Numbered from the stretch's first letter, positions 17,082-25,684 are shown. The stretch is DNA of 26,221 nucleotides from Flavobacteriales bacterium UBA6049 (GCA_002429085.1 DIYR01000085.1:1-26221), one strand, 5' to 3'. Notes: generated by a model not told the origin, from the sequence alone. Made by a program: numbers and translations.

Positions 17082-17545
17082 TATTGTTCGTTATCAGGTC
17101 CAACAACATTGCCAGAAATAGCAATGGTATTAGTTGAAGGGTTTGTATTTGCTACGATGTATACTTTTTTATGTTGTTTTCCCATTTTGCCTTTGCTATC
17201 AAACAACACTTCAATTACTCCTTCTTCTCCTGGTGAAATTGGAGTTTTAGGATAATCTGGAACGGTACAACCACAAGAACCGCTAGCTGAAGAAATAATC
17301 AATTCAGTATCTCCTGTGTTCTTAAAGGCAAATGTCATTCTAGCTTTATCACCTTGTACAATGGTACCGAACTCTTGAAGTTCTGTATCAAAAGTCATTA
17401 CAGGTAAGTCTTCTTTAGAATTAACATTATCAGCTGTTGCAGGGTTGGTAACAACATCTGTTGAAATGGTTTCGTTTGAAGTTTCGTTACATGCGCTCAA
17501 CAAAGCAATGGCTGCAACAGCTACTAAAAATCTCTTCATTTTCAT
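17081..17545 (-). CDS. DUF1573 domain lipoprotein
   Basis: 154 residues. A lipoprotein signal peptide ends at Cys19 (LLSAC), followed by a Thr/Asn/Ser-rich linker (20-45). The DUF1573 beta-sandwich (about 50-148) has EFGTIVQGDKARMTFAFKNTG, the family hallmark SCGCTVPDYPKTPISPGEEG and IEVLFDSKGKMG. These domains resemble MSP/ASPM-type Ig folds; function unknown. It is joined to nusB upstream and yajC downstream by TAATG overlaps of one base at each end. Confidence 0.9.
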   Translation of the reverse strand: MKMKRFLVAVAAIALLSACNETSNETISTDVVTNPATADNVNSKEDLPVMTFDTELQEFGTIVQGDKARMTFAFKNTGDTELIISSASGSCGCTVPDYPKTPISPGEEGVIEVLFDSKGKMGKQHKKVYIVANTNPSTNTIAISGNVVGPDNEQ

Positions 17546-18504
17546 TAGTTCATTAATCCTCTACCCGTCTTCATAATCCGTCCTTCGTTTTTGAGTTGAA
17601 TAGACAATTTGTCTAATACCCCATTGATGAAGTTGCTTGAATTTGGTGTAGAATAGTTTTTCGATAATTCAATGTACTCGTTTAACGACACTTTTACTGG
17701 AATGTTTCTGAAGTAAAGCACTTCGCATAATGCCATTTTCATAAGCATTACATCTAGTATAGCAATACGTTCTAGTTCCCAATTACTTGTATTCTGATCT
17801 ATCATATCTCCCAATTCAGCATTGTGTTGAATGGTTTTTCTAAATAGATCCTTAACGAATTGAATGTCGTCTTCTTTGTCTTTGAACAACGGTGGCAAAA
17901 TACTTTTATACTCAGGTGTATCGGCTTTTAAACCGTTCAACATTTTTACAATGTTTACACACACCAAGGATAAATCATCATACCAGTAGATACTTCTATC
18001 TTCTAAAAAGTCGTGTAACACTTCGTACTCAGCAATGTACTTCTTGAAAATAGTGATAACGAATTGTTTGTCTTCTTGGAACGAACGTTTTGGATTCGCC
18101 ATGTATTCAATGTACTCATCACTATCGCGCACTAAACGCCACAACTTCTTAACGTTATCTGATTCAATCGCCCAAGAAATCTTCTTCGACTCTACAAGCT
18201 TTTTTATCTCCTCGTTATTCTCAATAGCCGCGATCACCTGATTTTCAACAAACTTTAGATTTGGATTCAAATCTTCTTCAGTTGGTAAACGCTTCTCTTT
18301 GTTAGTTTCAACTTGGCGCCTAGCCATATCTGCAACGTCTGTTACCAAAACCAACATATACAAATACAACTCATGAATATCGTTGATGCTTTTCAACATA
18401 TTCTTCTCGCCTACAGTCAAATCTGCATTAGACGACTCGTAAGCATATAAAGCTTGGAAAACTTTAACGCGTAGGTATCTTCTATTTAATATCCCTTGTT
18501 GCAT
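17545..18504 (-). CDS. nusB: transcription antitermination factor NusB, long Bacteroidota form
   Basis: NusB binds boxA RNA together with S10 (NusE) in rRNA antitermination. 319 residues, about twice the usual 140. The C-terminal NusB domain (about 215-305) is recognisable from TSNWELERIAILDVMLMKMALCEVLYFRNIPVKVSLNEYIELSK and the end STPNSSNFINGVLDKL. The N-terminal 200 residues are mostly helical and charged; they start with a NusB-like RRYLRVKVFQALYAYE (8-23), so the N-terminal helices appear split off by an insert. The same long form occurs widely in Bacteroidota. It begins 2 bp after the dehydrogenase stop and its stop shares one base with the next start. Confidence 0.93.
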   Translation of the reverse strand: MQQGILNRRYLRVKVFQALYAYESSNADLTVGEKNMLKSINDIHELYLYMLVLVTDVADMARRQVETNKEKRLPTEEDLNPNLKFVENQVIAAIENNEEIKKLVESKKISWAIESDNVKKLWRLVRDSDEYIEYMANPKRSFQEDKQFVITIFKKYIAEYEVLHDFLEDRSIYWYDDLSLVCVNIVKMLNGLKADTPEYKSILPPLFKDKEDDIQFVKDLFRKTIQHNAELGDMIDQNTSNWELERIAILDVMLMKMALCEVLYFRNIPVKVSLNEYIELSKNYSTPNSSNFINGVLDKLSIQLKNEGRIMKTGRGLMN

Positions 18505-18506
18505 GC

Positions 18507-19613
18507 TTACCAGCCTCTATGAACGTTTGCTATGGCTTCGATACGTTGCTCTGCCAACTTGTTTGCTGCTAAATAAGTAGGAATGTTTTCTTGCTCAGAC
18601 ATTGCAAAAATGTTGAGTGTAGTTTGGTAAATCTCTTCAGCTGCCGCCATAGCTCTATCACGGTTATAACCTTCTAGTTCACTATAGCAATTAATCAATC
18701 CGCCAGCGTTGATTACATAATCTGGAGCATAGATTATTCCTTTTTCTAATACATCTACACCGTGCTTTGCTTCATTTGCTAATTGGTTGTTGGCCGCACC
18801 AGCAATAATTTTAGCAGTTAACTTCTCTAAAGATTCATCGTTAACTGTTGCTCCTAACGCACATGGAGCATAAATATCCATTTCTTGCTCGAATACTTTA
18901 TCAGCAGGAACAACTGCTACGCTTGGATATTTATCAGTTACTAATTTGATTTTGTCTTCGAAGATGTCAGAAACTGATACGATCGCATTTTCTTTCATTA
19001 AATAATCGATCAAGTAACGACCTACGTTACCAGCTCCTTGCACAACTACTTTCTTTCCTTCTAAACTATCAGATCCAAAAATCTTTTTCGCAGAAGCTTT
19101 CATTCCCATATACACTCCATAAGCAGTAACAGGAGAAGGGTCTCCACCTCCACCTAAAGATTCTGGCAAACCAGCTACGTGCTCAGTTTCCATATGGATG
19201 TATTCCATGTCTTTGGTAGACATACCAACATCTTCAGCCGTAATGTATTTTCCACCTAAAGAATCTACAAAACTTCCAAATCTGCGCATTAATGCTTCGT
19301 TTTTCAATGAGCGAGAATCGCCCATAATCACGGCTTTTCCACCACCTAAATTTAGGCCAGACACAGCTGCTTTGTATGTCATACCACGAGATAAACGCAA
19401 TACATCATTCAATGCCTCTAACTCGTTGTTGTAAACCCACATACGAGTTCCACCTAGTGCAGGACCTAATACAGTGTTGTGAATGCCGATGATGGCTTTT
19501 AATCCAGTATTTGCATCATTGCAGAATACTACTTGTTCGTGCCCAAGGTTGAGCATTTCTTGGATTACTGGGTTTTCAACCGCAGTGTTTTGAGTAAAGG
19601 TTTGAGCCTCCAT
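18507..19613 (-). CDS. Leu/Glu/Phe/Val dehydrogenase, leucine dehydrogenase-like
   Basis: 368 residues. NAD-dependent oxidative deamination of a branched-chain amino acid to its 2-oxo acid is the likely reaction. Substrate-site lysines are Lys81 (MTYKAAVSGLNLGGGK) and Lys93. AEDVGMSTKDM (126-136) and GGGGDPSPVTAYGVYMGMKA (154-173) are closest to leucine dehydrogenase. The NAD-binding Rossmann motif is GAGNVG (193-198), and VINAGGLI (300-307) follows. In Bacteroidota the oxo acids feed iso-branched fatty acid synthesis, but no such gene is adjacent. It leads the operon that continues through nusB to coaE. A good -7/-33 promoter is at 19691-19722, giving a leader of about 70 bases. Confidence 0.9.
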   Translation of the reverse strand: MEAQTFTQNTAVENPVIQEMLNLGHEQVVFCNDANTGLKAIIGIHNTVLGPALGGTRMWVYNNELEALNDVLRLSRGMTYKAAVSGLNLGGGKAVIMGDSRSLKNEALMRRFGSFVDSLGGKYITAEDVGMSTKDMEYIHMETEHVAGLPESLGGGGDPSPVTAYGVYMGMKASAKKIFGSDSLEGKKVVVQGAGNVGRYLIDYLMKENAIVSVSDIFEDKIKLVTDKYPSVAVVPADKVFEQEMDIYAPCALGATVNDESLEKLTAKIIAGAANNQLANEAKHGVDVLEKGIIYAPDYVINAGGLINCYSELEGYNRDRAMAAAEEIYQTTLNIFAMSEQENIPTYLAANKLAEQRIEAIANVHRGW

Positions 19614-19662
19614 CGGAACTATTTTAGAACGTTTTCGTTAAACTGTGAGATTTTTATTTCTC

Positions 19663-19670
19663 TACTTTTG
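19663..19670 (+). promoter_or_regulatory. putative promoter of the ABC exporter gene
   Basis: TACTTTTG is a full match to the TAnnTTTG -7 element. The -33 element is poor (TTTC 26 bases upstream). A transcript would start near 19677, which leaves 64 bases of leader before the ATG at 19741. Confidence 0.45.
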
Positions 19671-19690
19671 ACCCGCCTTGAACGGGGTGG

Positions 19691-19722
19691 CAAATGTAGC
19701 TTTTTTCACCCGAAGAATTCAA
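19691..19722 (-). promoter_or_regulatory. putative promoter of the dehydrogenase-nusB-coaE operon
   Basis: On the minus strand TACATTTG (19691-19698) matches TAnnTTTG fully, with TTG (19720-19722) 21 bases upstream. The predicted start near 19685 lies about 70 bases before the leucine-dehydrogenase-like gene. The promoter sits beyond that of the divergent ABC gene, so the two would fire towards each other. Confidence 0.5.
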
Positions 19723-19740
19723 GCAGATTCTGCACAGCGA

Positions 19741-21531
19741 ATGAAAGCACTCGGATATCTTAACAAGTACTTTATCAATTACAAATGGTATTTACTCACT
19801 GGCATCATCTTTATTGCCATCAGTAATGTGTTTGCCATTTTCCCTGCTCAAATCATCCGCTACGCTTTTGACATGGTCAAACAAACCATTATACACTATC
19901 AATTATTAGATGGTTTTGAAGCACAATCTTCCTATTACGCCTTGTTAGGCAAGGTATTACTTGGGTTTGGCGCTATTGTTTTAGCCTTAGCATTATTAAA
20001 AGGCTTTTTCTTGTTCTTAACAAGACAAACACTGATTGTTATGTCTCGATGGATCGAATTCGATTTGAAAAATGAGATTTTCAGTCACTACCAAGCTCTA
20101 AGTTTATCTTTTTACAAAAGAAACAACACAGGTGATTTAATGAACCGAATCAGCGAAGATGTTAGCCGTGTTCGCATGTATTTAGGGCCAGCCATTATGT
20201 ATACCATGAACTTATTGGTGTTATTCGTTTTGGTAATCGCTACCATGTTATCAGTGAATCCAAAGCTTACTTTATATGTGTTATTTCCTCTTCCACTGTT
20301 ATCTGTGAGTATCTATTATGTGAGCAATATCATCAATCAGAAAAGTGAAAGAGTGCAAGCTCAACTTTCTAACCTGAGCACTTTCGTACAAGAAGCTTTT
20401 TCAGGTATTCGAGTACTCAAAGCATATAATAGAGACAAAGAGCGATTGGCTTATTTTGAAAAAGAAACCGATGCTTATAAGGATGTGAATTTAGAGTTAG
20501 TCCAGGTGAATGCGCTCTTCATGCCATTAATGATCTTATTGATTGGTTTGAGTACAATCATTACGGTTTACATTGGTGGAATGCTTGCCGCACAGGGCGA
20601 AGTAAGTACTGGGAATATAGCTGAGTTTGTGATTTATGTAAATATGTTGACTTGGCCTGTTGCTGCTTTAGGATGGGTTACAAGTATCACACAACGTGCT
20701 GCTGCTTCTCAAGAACGTATTAACGAGTTTTTGGAAACCGTCCCAGAAATCAGTAATAACAACCCTGTTGAGGAAGATGTTAAAGGAGAAATCTCATTCA
20801 ATAACGTAAGTTTCACCTATCCGGACAGTGGCATCGAAGCATTAAAGAATGTAAGCTTCTCTATTCCTGCTGGAAAATCATTTGCAATTATTGGTAGGAC
20901 AGGTTCTGGAAAATCTACCATTGCCAACTTAGTAGGTAGATTATTTGAAACAACAGATGGGAGTATTGAAATTGACGGCAAAGCAATTGATCAAGTAAAC
21001 TTAAACAGCCTACGTTCTTCTATTGGGTATGTACCTCAAGAGGTATTCTTATTTTCTGATACCATCGGCAACAACATTGCTTTTGGGTTGAATAAAGATG
21101 AGGCCAGTGATGAATTAATTGAACGTGCTGCCAAGCAAGCACACGTTTGGAACAACATTATTGAGTTCCCAGAAGGGATTAATACAAGAGTTGGTGAAAG
21201 AGGCATTACCCTGTCAGGAGGTCAAAAACAACGTATTTCTATTGCTCGCGCTATTATTAAGGAGCCCTCTATCTTGATTTTTGATGATTGTTTAAGTGCC
21301 GTAGACACTCAAACCGAAGAGCAGATTTTATCGAATCTAAAACAGCTTTCTCGTCAAACCACCACATTGATTATTTCTCATAGAGTTTCTTCTGTAAAAC
21401 ACTGCGATCAAATAATTGTATTAGATGATGGGCAAATAATTGAACAAGGCTCTCATCAAGCACTTTTAGCAGAAAGTGGTGTATATGCTGATTTATTCCA
21501 ACAACAACTCTTAGAAGAAGAATCACGATGA
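19741..21531 (+). CDS. ABC exporter, fused permease and ATPase (MsbA/MdlA-like)
   Basis: 596 residues from the ATG at 19741; an in-frame TTG at 19678 would add 21 residues but coincides with the predicted transcript start. An exporter-type six-helix membrane domain spans about 15-325. The ATPase domain (about 345-590) has Walker A GRTGSGKS (385-392), Q-loop Gln433, signature LSGGQ (491-495), Walker B ILIFDD (511-516) and switch His547. The residue after the Walker B Asp is Asp516 rather than the usual Glu, as in MdlA/YheI-type subunits, which often act in heterodimers. No partner half-transporter is adjacent. The substrate may be a lipid or drug; this is not decided by the sequence. Confidence 0.92.
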   Translation: MKALGYLNKYFINYKWYLLTGIIFIAISNVFAIFPAQIIRYAFDMVKQTIIHYQLLDGFEAQSSYYALLGKVLLGFGAIVLALALLKGFFLFLTRQTLIVMSRWIEFDLKNEIFSHYQALSLSFYKRNNTGDLMNRISEDVSRVRMYLGPAIMYTMNLLVLFVLVIATMLSVNPKLTLYVLFPLPLLSVSIYYVSNIINQKSERVQAQLSNLSTFVQEAFSGIRVLKAYNRDKERLAYFEKETDAYKDVNLELVQVNALFMPLMILLIGLSTIITVYIGGMLAAQGEVSTGNIAEFVIYVNMLTWPVAALGWVTSITQRAAASQERINEFLETVPEISNNNPVEEDVKGEISFNNVSFTYPDSGIEALKNVSFSIPAGKSFAIIGRTGSGKSTIANLVGRLFETTDGSIEIDGKAIDQVNLNSLRSSIGYVPQEVFLFSDTIGNNIAFGLNKDEASDELIERAAKQAHVWNNIIEFPEGINTRVGERGITLSGGQKQRISIARAIIKEPSILIFDDCLSAVDTQTEEQILSNLKQLSRQTTTLIISHRVSSVKHCDQIIVLDDGQIIEQGSHQALLAESGVYADLFQQQLLEEESR

Positions 21532-21592
21532 TTTGATCTACTTTAAGATACTAAGTTCAGTAATAGAATTCTGGTTAGTTTGTTTTTTTCAA

Positions 21593-21600
21593 TAGATTTG
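21593..21600 (+). promoter_or_regulatory. putative promoter of the PUR-type protein gene
   Basis: TAGATTTG fully matches the TAnnTTTG -7 element, 42 bases before the start codon at 21643; no good -33 element is visible at the normal spacing (the nearest TTTG is only 10 bases upstream). Confidence 0.4.
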
Positions 21601-21642
21601 ACGTTAACCGAATTAAACTGAATCAAGTCTTTTAACGTAGTG

Positions 21643-21975
21643 ATGATGGAAAACAAGTTGGATAACGAGCATGAAGAGATTTACTCAAATGCTGTGAGAG
21701 CGGGCAAGAGAACGTATTTTTTTGATGTACGAGCAACTAGAGGCAACGACTATTATTTAACGATTACTGAGAGTAAGAGAAAATATAATGAAGACGGAAG
21801 CTACGAATACAAAAAGCATAAGATCTTTTTGTATAAAGAAGACTTTGAGAAGTTTAGCGATGCTTTGAGTGATGCTTTCAAAGAAGTAATCAACTTAAAG
21901 CACAGTCAAGAAAAAGAATCTTCAGATAGAATTGAGCAAAAGTTCACCGAAGTAAGTTTTGATGAACTAGGCTAA
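21643..21975 (+). CDS. DUF3276 / PUR family nucleic-acid-binding protein
   Basis: 110 residues. It matches the short bacterial PUR-alpha-like proteins of Bacteroidota: EIYSNAVRAGKRTYFFDVRATRGNDYYLTITESKRKY, then YEYKKHKIFLYKEDFEKFSDALSDAF. The repeat unit has a beta-sheet and helix and acts as a dimer binding single-stranded DNA or RNA in the studied homologue from Borrelia. The cellular role in Bacteroidota is not known. The start is one of GTG 21640, ATG 21643 or ATG 21646, all in frame; I chose the first ATG. It has its own likely promoter at 21593. Its stop codon directly abuts that of the convergent HD gene. Confidence 0.9.
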   Translation: MMENKLDNEHEEIYSNAVRAGKRTYFFDVRATRGNDYYLTITESKRKYNEDGSYEYKKHKIFLYKEDFEKFSDALSDAFKEVINLKHSQEKESSDRIEQKFTEVSFDELG

Positions 21976-22629
21976 CTACCGGTCTTTTCCATCCCATTCT
22001 TGTAAAAAGCGATCAACAAATTGTTGCATGTAAGTATGTCTTTCATTGGCAATTTGTTGAGCTACCTCCGTATTCATTCCTTCCGAAAGCTTTAATAACT
22101 TTTCATAGAAATGATTAATGGTAGTGCCCTTTGCTTCTTTGTACGCCTGTGAAGTTTTAAATTCTTGAACTTCTACTGAGGGATCATACATTAATCGATG
22201 ATTCGCTCCTCCAAATGCGAACGCTCTTCCAATTCCTATTGCACCAATTGCATCTAAACGATCTGCATCTTGTACAATTTTTCCTTCAATGGTAGAAGGA
22301 GGGGTTTTATTTACACCTCCTCTAAAAGACATTTCATTAATAATTTGCAATACAAGAGTTCTCATCTCTGCTGGGCAATGTAGCTCATCTAACATTTGAT
22401 GAAGAAATGCCTTCCCTTTTTCTTCATCTCCATCATGCAATTTATAGTCTCCCACATCATGCATTAATGCCGCCAGAAGAACAACTTCTTCATTCGCTTC
22501 AGGATGATATTTTGCTAAACGAATTGCTAATTGAACTACTCTATGAATATGCCACCAATCATGGCCAGAACTATCTTCTCGTAAAAACGACCTTACCTTC
22601 TCCTCTGCTCTTTCTAACAAACTATTCAT
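21976..22629 (-). CDS. HD domain phosphohydrolase (YedJ-like)
   Basis: 217 residues, cytosolic. The metal site of the HD superfamily is intact: HDWWH at 23-27, the HD pair His57-Asp58 in LMHDVGDYK, and DADRLDA with Asp121/Asp123. The form with FRGG and a C-terminal helix (NHFYEKLLKLSEGMNTEVAQQIANERH) is the YedJ-like type, uncharacterised hydrolases that may act on nucleotides or related phosphate compounds. It converges end to end with the PUR-type gene and lies 94 bp downstream of the terminator of the large surface protein gene, so it needs its own promoter in 22630-22722; I see no good match there. Confidence 0.9.
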   Translation of the reverse strand: MNSLLERAEEKVRSFLREDSSGHDWWHIHRVVQLAIRLAKYHPEANEEVVLLAALMHDVGDYKLHDGDEEKGKAFLHQMLDELHCPAEMRTLVLQIINEMSFRGGVNKTPPSTIEGKIVQDADRLDAIGAIGIGRAFAFGGANHRLMYDPSVEVQEFKTSQAYKEAKGTTINHFYEKLLKLSEGMNTEVAQQIANERHTYMQQFVDRFLQEWDGKDR

Positions 22630-22723
22630 TCTACAAATAACAACGTTTATTCAGAAACATTTCGTACAAATCCCTTCTCAAAAAGAATAATTAAGAAACT
22701 ACTTTCTATTTACTAAAAACCAT

Positions 22724-22757
22724 AAAAAAAGGCCGACCAGAATATGATCGACCTTTT
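22724..22757 (-). terminator. intrinsic terminator of the large T9SS protein gene
   Basis: Read on the minus strand, a 9-bp stem GGTCGATCA/TGGTCGGCC with two G-U pairs and loop TATTC (22731-22753) is followed by seven T (22724-22730). It lies 20-50 bp past the stop codon of the 22777-25533 gene. Confidence 0.75.
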
Positions 22758-22776
22758 AAATTTCGAGTTATTCTAC

Positions 22777-25533
22777 TTACTGAACAGTAAAGCGATGTTG
22801 CACTCTTTCTCCATCAATCTCTAATTGCATCACGTACATACCAACTGGGAGTTCTGATACATTAATAGAATTTGATGATTGTCCTATCTGTATAGTTTCC
22901 TGAATCACTAAAGCTCCAGTTAAACTATAGCATTGAACCAACACATTTTGATCAGCACCTTGATAACTTACAAATAACTGATCGCGGACAGGATTAGGAT
23001 AAACCGACAACTCATATCCATTGATTCTTGCCACACTCAAGTTAGCATCTACATTTATCTCATCAGACCCTTCACACCCTTCTGCAGAAGTAACAGTTAC
23101 TGAATAAGTCCCAGTTTGGGTGATTTCAATCGTCTGAGTCACATCTCCAGTACTCCATAAATAATCAGCGTAACCAGTGCCTGCATCAAGCACTACAGTA
23201 TCTAATGCATTGATAATATCTGCTCCCAAATCGACACTCGGAATTGAATATTCTGACACAACTGAACTAACAACACTTTCACATCCAGCTGAAGTTGCAA
23301 CAGTTACAGAGTATGTTCCTGAACTCTGAACTGTAATTAATTCTGTAGTTTCTCCTGATGACCATGTGTAAGAATCATACCCTCCTGTAACAGATAAGTC
23401 TATTGAGCCTCCCTCACAATAACCAGTATCGTCCAATGAAACATTCGGAGACTGTTGAACCTCTACTTCAATCGTATCTGAGAAAGTTTCATTACAAATA
23501 CCTGTTTGACTTACCTCGACATAATATGTACCAGGGGTTGTAATAGTAATAGTTGGAGTAGTTGCTCCCGTACTCCATAAGTAGTTTGAAGCTGCAATGT
23601 TTGAAGCATCCAATACTTCTGAAAGAGTACCCCCAACACAATAAGAAGTATCGTTACCTAAGTTAACTGGATCTAAACCTTCTACCTCTGTAATTTGAAT
23701 AGTGTCTCTTGCTTCACATCCATTTAAATCACCAATTACCTGTACATAACCTGGTCCGGTAAATGTATACGTAGGTCCTGTAATGCCTCCTGTCCAACTG
23801 TATGTTGCTGTTGGAGTTCCAGTCAAATTAATGGTATAGTTAAATCCATCATTCTCACAATAAATAGTGTCATTTCCTAAATTCACATCTGGAGTTGGTT
23901 GAGCAGTATAATTAACCGTATCCGAGCTACTTAAACCACATTTAGAAACAGTTACAGAATAGGTGCCGGTTGATGTAACATTAATTGTTGGTGTTGTAGC
24001 TCCTGTACTCCATAGGTAGGTAGCTTGTAACTGAGTTGCGTCTAACAAGACATTAGCACCTGCAGTTGGACAAAAACTAGAATCAGGACCTAGATCATAT
24101 GTAAACGCCCCTCCGGTAGGCACTCCAAAATTCAAACGAAGACCTAGGGTCACTTCAAATCCTGCTGATTCAAATCCAGTCCATGTAACCAAATCTGTGC
24201 TAAAGAACAGCTTATCTGGTGTGTAATATTCATTAGAATAAGCAAAACCAAGATTATTTGTATCGATTTGATGAACGGCAAAAAAGTATTCTCCAGGTGT
24301 TAACTCAACATCGCATGGAAACGTAACACTATATTGACCAGGAGAAGCTGACGGTATAATAAACACATCAGAAGAATCAATCGCATTACCCGGTGTTCCA
24401 CCTGTAAAGTCAAAGATGTAGAACCGAATTGAATCACCCATAGTTGGACTTTCTAACTGCACAGACATTGATGTTAATGTGTCCAACGCAAAGATTTCAA
24501 AAGTTTGACCAAACCATCCTGAACCACCAGTAAAGCCAATTCCTCCAGCGTAGTTACCTCTTTCTCTTGCATAAACAGTATCTGATACCTCAAAAGAGTA
24601 ATTGACTGTATCATTTAAGTTCACAGTATCTGATTCAGTAATGCTTACTATAGATTCAAAATCGTATGTATTTAAAGCACTATTTGTAAACATTGAAGTC
24701 AATTGAACTGTATCTACATCTCCAGCAGGCATGCTTGCTATTGTATTCGTAGTTGATGTAAAAGCCGTTACAGACTCGGTAGTAGTTACAAGAGCATTAG
24801 TAACAGCATTTGCTCCTACATTTTTTATTTCATATTCAAACTGCTTATCCTGAAATTGATTCTGAGGGATAATTGCATAATTCTGATTTACAAAAACATT
24901 AGAAAGTTCAACATCAAACGGAGGCATCTCTTGAAAAGAGATGTCATCAATTGAAGCATCAGCAGCAAAAGAAGATCCGTATACACTTCTAAATCGAACC
25001 TGAATAGAGGTTGTAGCAAAACCTCCCAAAGATGTAAGCTTAAATCTCCATGGGTCAATATCAGCGGCTTGCTGTTGTCCCACGAGTGAATCAACCCCTA
25101 GAACCCAACCTGATCCGTCATCTACATCTATATAGAGAGTCCCAAAACCAGAACCAAACATATGATACCAAAATCCTATAGCAGGGTTCGCAAAACCCGA
25201 TAAGTCCAATAAAGGGGATTCTAACGTAGTTGAAGTTACACCAGTAATATGAGTAGTACCTGATGCTTCTACATAAATGTAGGTTCCGCTTGCCGTTCCA
25301 AGTGTGTGATCAACCGTTGGGCCTGTTCCAGGAGAACCTGTTGGGCCACTATTTAATAACCACTCATAGGAGCTGGTACTCCCCACACTCCATCCATTTG
25401 AAATATTTCCAAATAAATCAGCAGTGTCACCTTCAAAGGTGTAGGTTCCCGTTGGAGCAATTTGTGCAGTGGCAAAATAGCCACAACCAAGACACAACAA
25501 CAACGTTAAAATCTTTGAGTATGATTTTCTCAT
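22777..25533 (-). CDS. large surface protein: MAM-like domain, five Ig/PKD-like repeats, T9SS sorting domain
   Basis: 918 residues, extracellular. Signal peptide 1-24 (ends ATAQ). Residues 28-202 are MAM-like: FEGD at the start, SPLLDLSGFANPAIGFWYHM (106-125) and ASIDDISFQ at the end. Residues 204-470 form two further beta-rich regions with a likely adhesin-type fold; PPFDVEL and SDTVNLNDTVNYSFEV are followed by FGQTFEIFALDTLTSMSVQL. Five repeats of 65-75 residues (479-543, 548-618, 622-692, 696-762, 766-828) share the pattern YLWSTGATTPTI and SGTYSVTV. A type IX sorting domain (838-918) starts with ELSVYPNPVRDQLFVSY and ends VQHRFTVQ. The protein is likely cell-surface attached, perhaps an adhesin; the ligand is unknown. 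Monocistronic by its terminator. Confidence 0.9.
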   Translation of the reverse strand: MRKSYSKILTLLLCLGCGYFATAQIAPTGTYTFEGDTADLFGNISNGWSVGSTSSYEWLLNSGPTGSPGTGPTVDHTLGTASGTYIYVEASGTTHITGVTSTTLESPLLDLSGFANPAIGFWYHMFGSGFGTLYIDVDDGSGWVLGVDSLVGQQQAADIDPWRFKLTSLGGFATTSIQVRFRSVYGSSFAADASIDDISFQEMPPFDVELSNVFVNQNYAIIPQNQFQDKQFEYEIKNVGANAVTNALVTTTESVTAFTSTTNTIASMPAGDVDTVQLTSMFTNSALNTYDFESIVSITESDTVNLNDTVNYSFEVSDTVYARERGNYAGGIGFTGGSGWFGQTFEIFALDTLTSMSVQLESPTMGDSIRFYIFDFTGGTPGNAIDSSDVFIIPSASPGQYSVTFPCDVELTPGEYFFAVHQIDTNNLGFAYSNEYYTPDKLFFSTDLVTWTGFESAGFEVTLGLRLNFGVPTGGAFTYDLGPDSSFCPTAGANVLLDATQLQATYLWSTGATTPTINVTSTGTYSVTVSKCGLSSSDTVNYTAQPTPDVNLGNDTIYCENDGFNYTINLTGTPTATYSWTGGITGPTYTFTGPGYVQVIGDLNGCEARDTIQITEVEGLDPVNLGNDTSYCVGGTLSEVLDASNIAASNYLWSTGATTPTITITTPGTYYVEVSQTGICNETFSDTIEVEVQQSPNVSLDDTGYCEGGSIDLSVTGGYDSYTWSSGETTELITVQSSGTYSVTVATSAGCESVVSSVVSEYSIPSVDLGADIINALDTVVLDAGTGYADYLWSTGDVTQTIEITQTGTYSVTVTSAEGCEGSDEINVDANLSVARINGYELSVYPNPVRDQLFVSYQGADQNVLVQCYSLTGALVIQETIQIGQSSNSINVSELPVGMYVMQLEIDGERVQHRFTVQ
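23050..24099 (-). repeat. five Ig/PKD-like protein repeats
   Basis: Tandem coding repeats within the large T9SS protein, residues 479-828. Each unit has an LG-x-D start, a Cys after about six residues (missing in the last), a WSTG or WTGG core, a GTYSVTV-like strand and a second Cys followed by an acidic residue in most copies. DNA of the first, third and fifth copies shares short near-identical stretches around the WSTG codons, which fits duplication within the gene. Confidence 0.75.
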
Positions 25534-25653
25534 AGTTAGTTTAGATTAATGATGTTTAAACACTAAAGTTAGACTAACTATTTCAAACGAACTAATTCCA
25601 AAATAGCTGCTTTGAGTTCGGTATAAAAAAATCAACGATGATCTGTTGATAGA

Positions 25654-25684
25654 TTTGGAAGTTATTCAAATTGTTATACCTTTA
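25654..25684 (+). promoter_or_regulatory. putative promoter of a small RNA
   Basis: TTTG (25654-25657) and TACCTTTA (25677-25684; 7 of 8 to TAnnTTTG) are 19 bases apart, the normal Bacteroidota spacing. The predicted start of transcription is near 25690. Confidence 0.4.

Noticed and set aside
19678..19740. TTG start extending the ABC exporter by 21 residues
   Set aside because: It lies at the predicted transcription start and within the opposing operon's promoter; the ATG at 19741 begins a normal exporter N-terminus.
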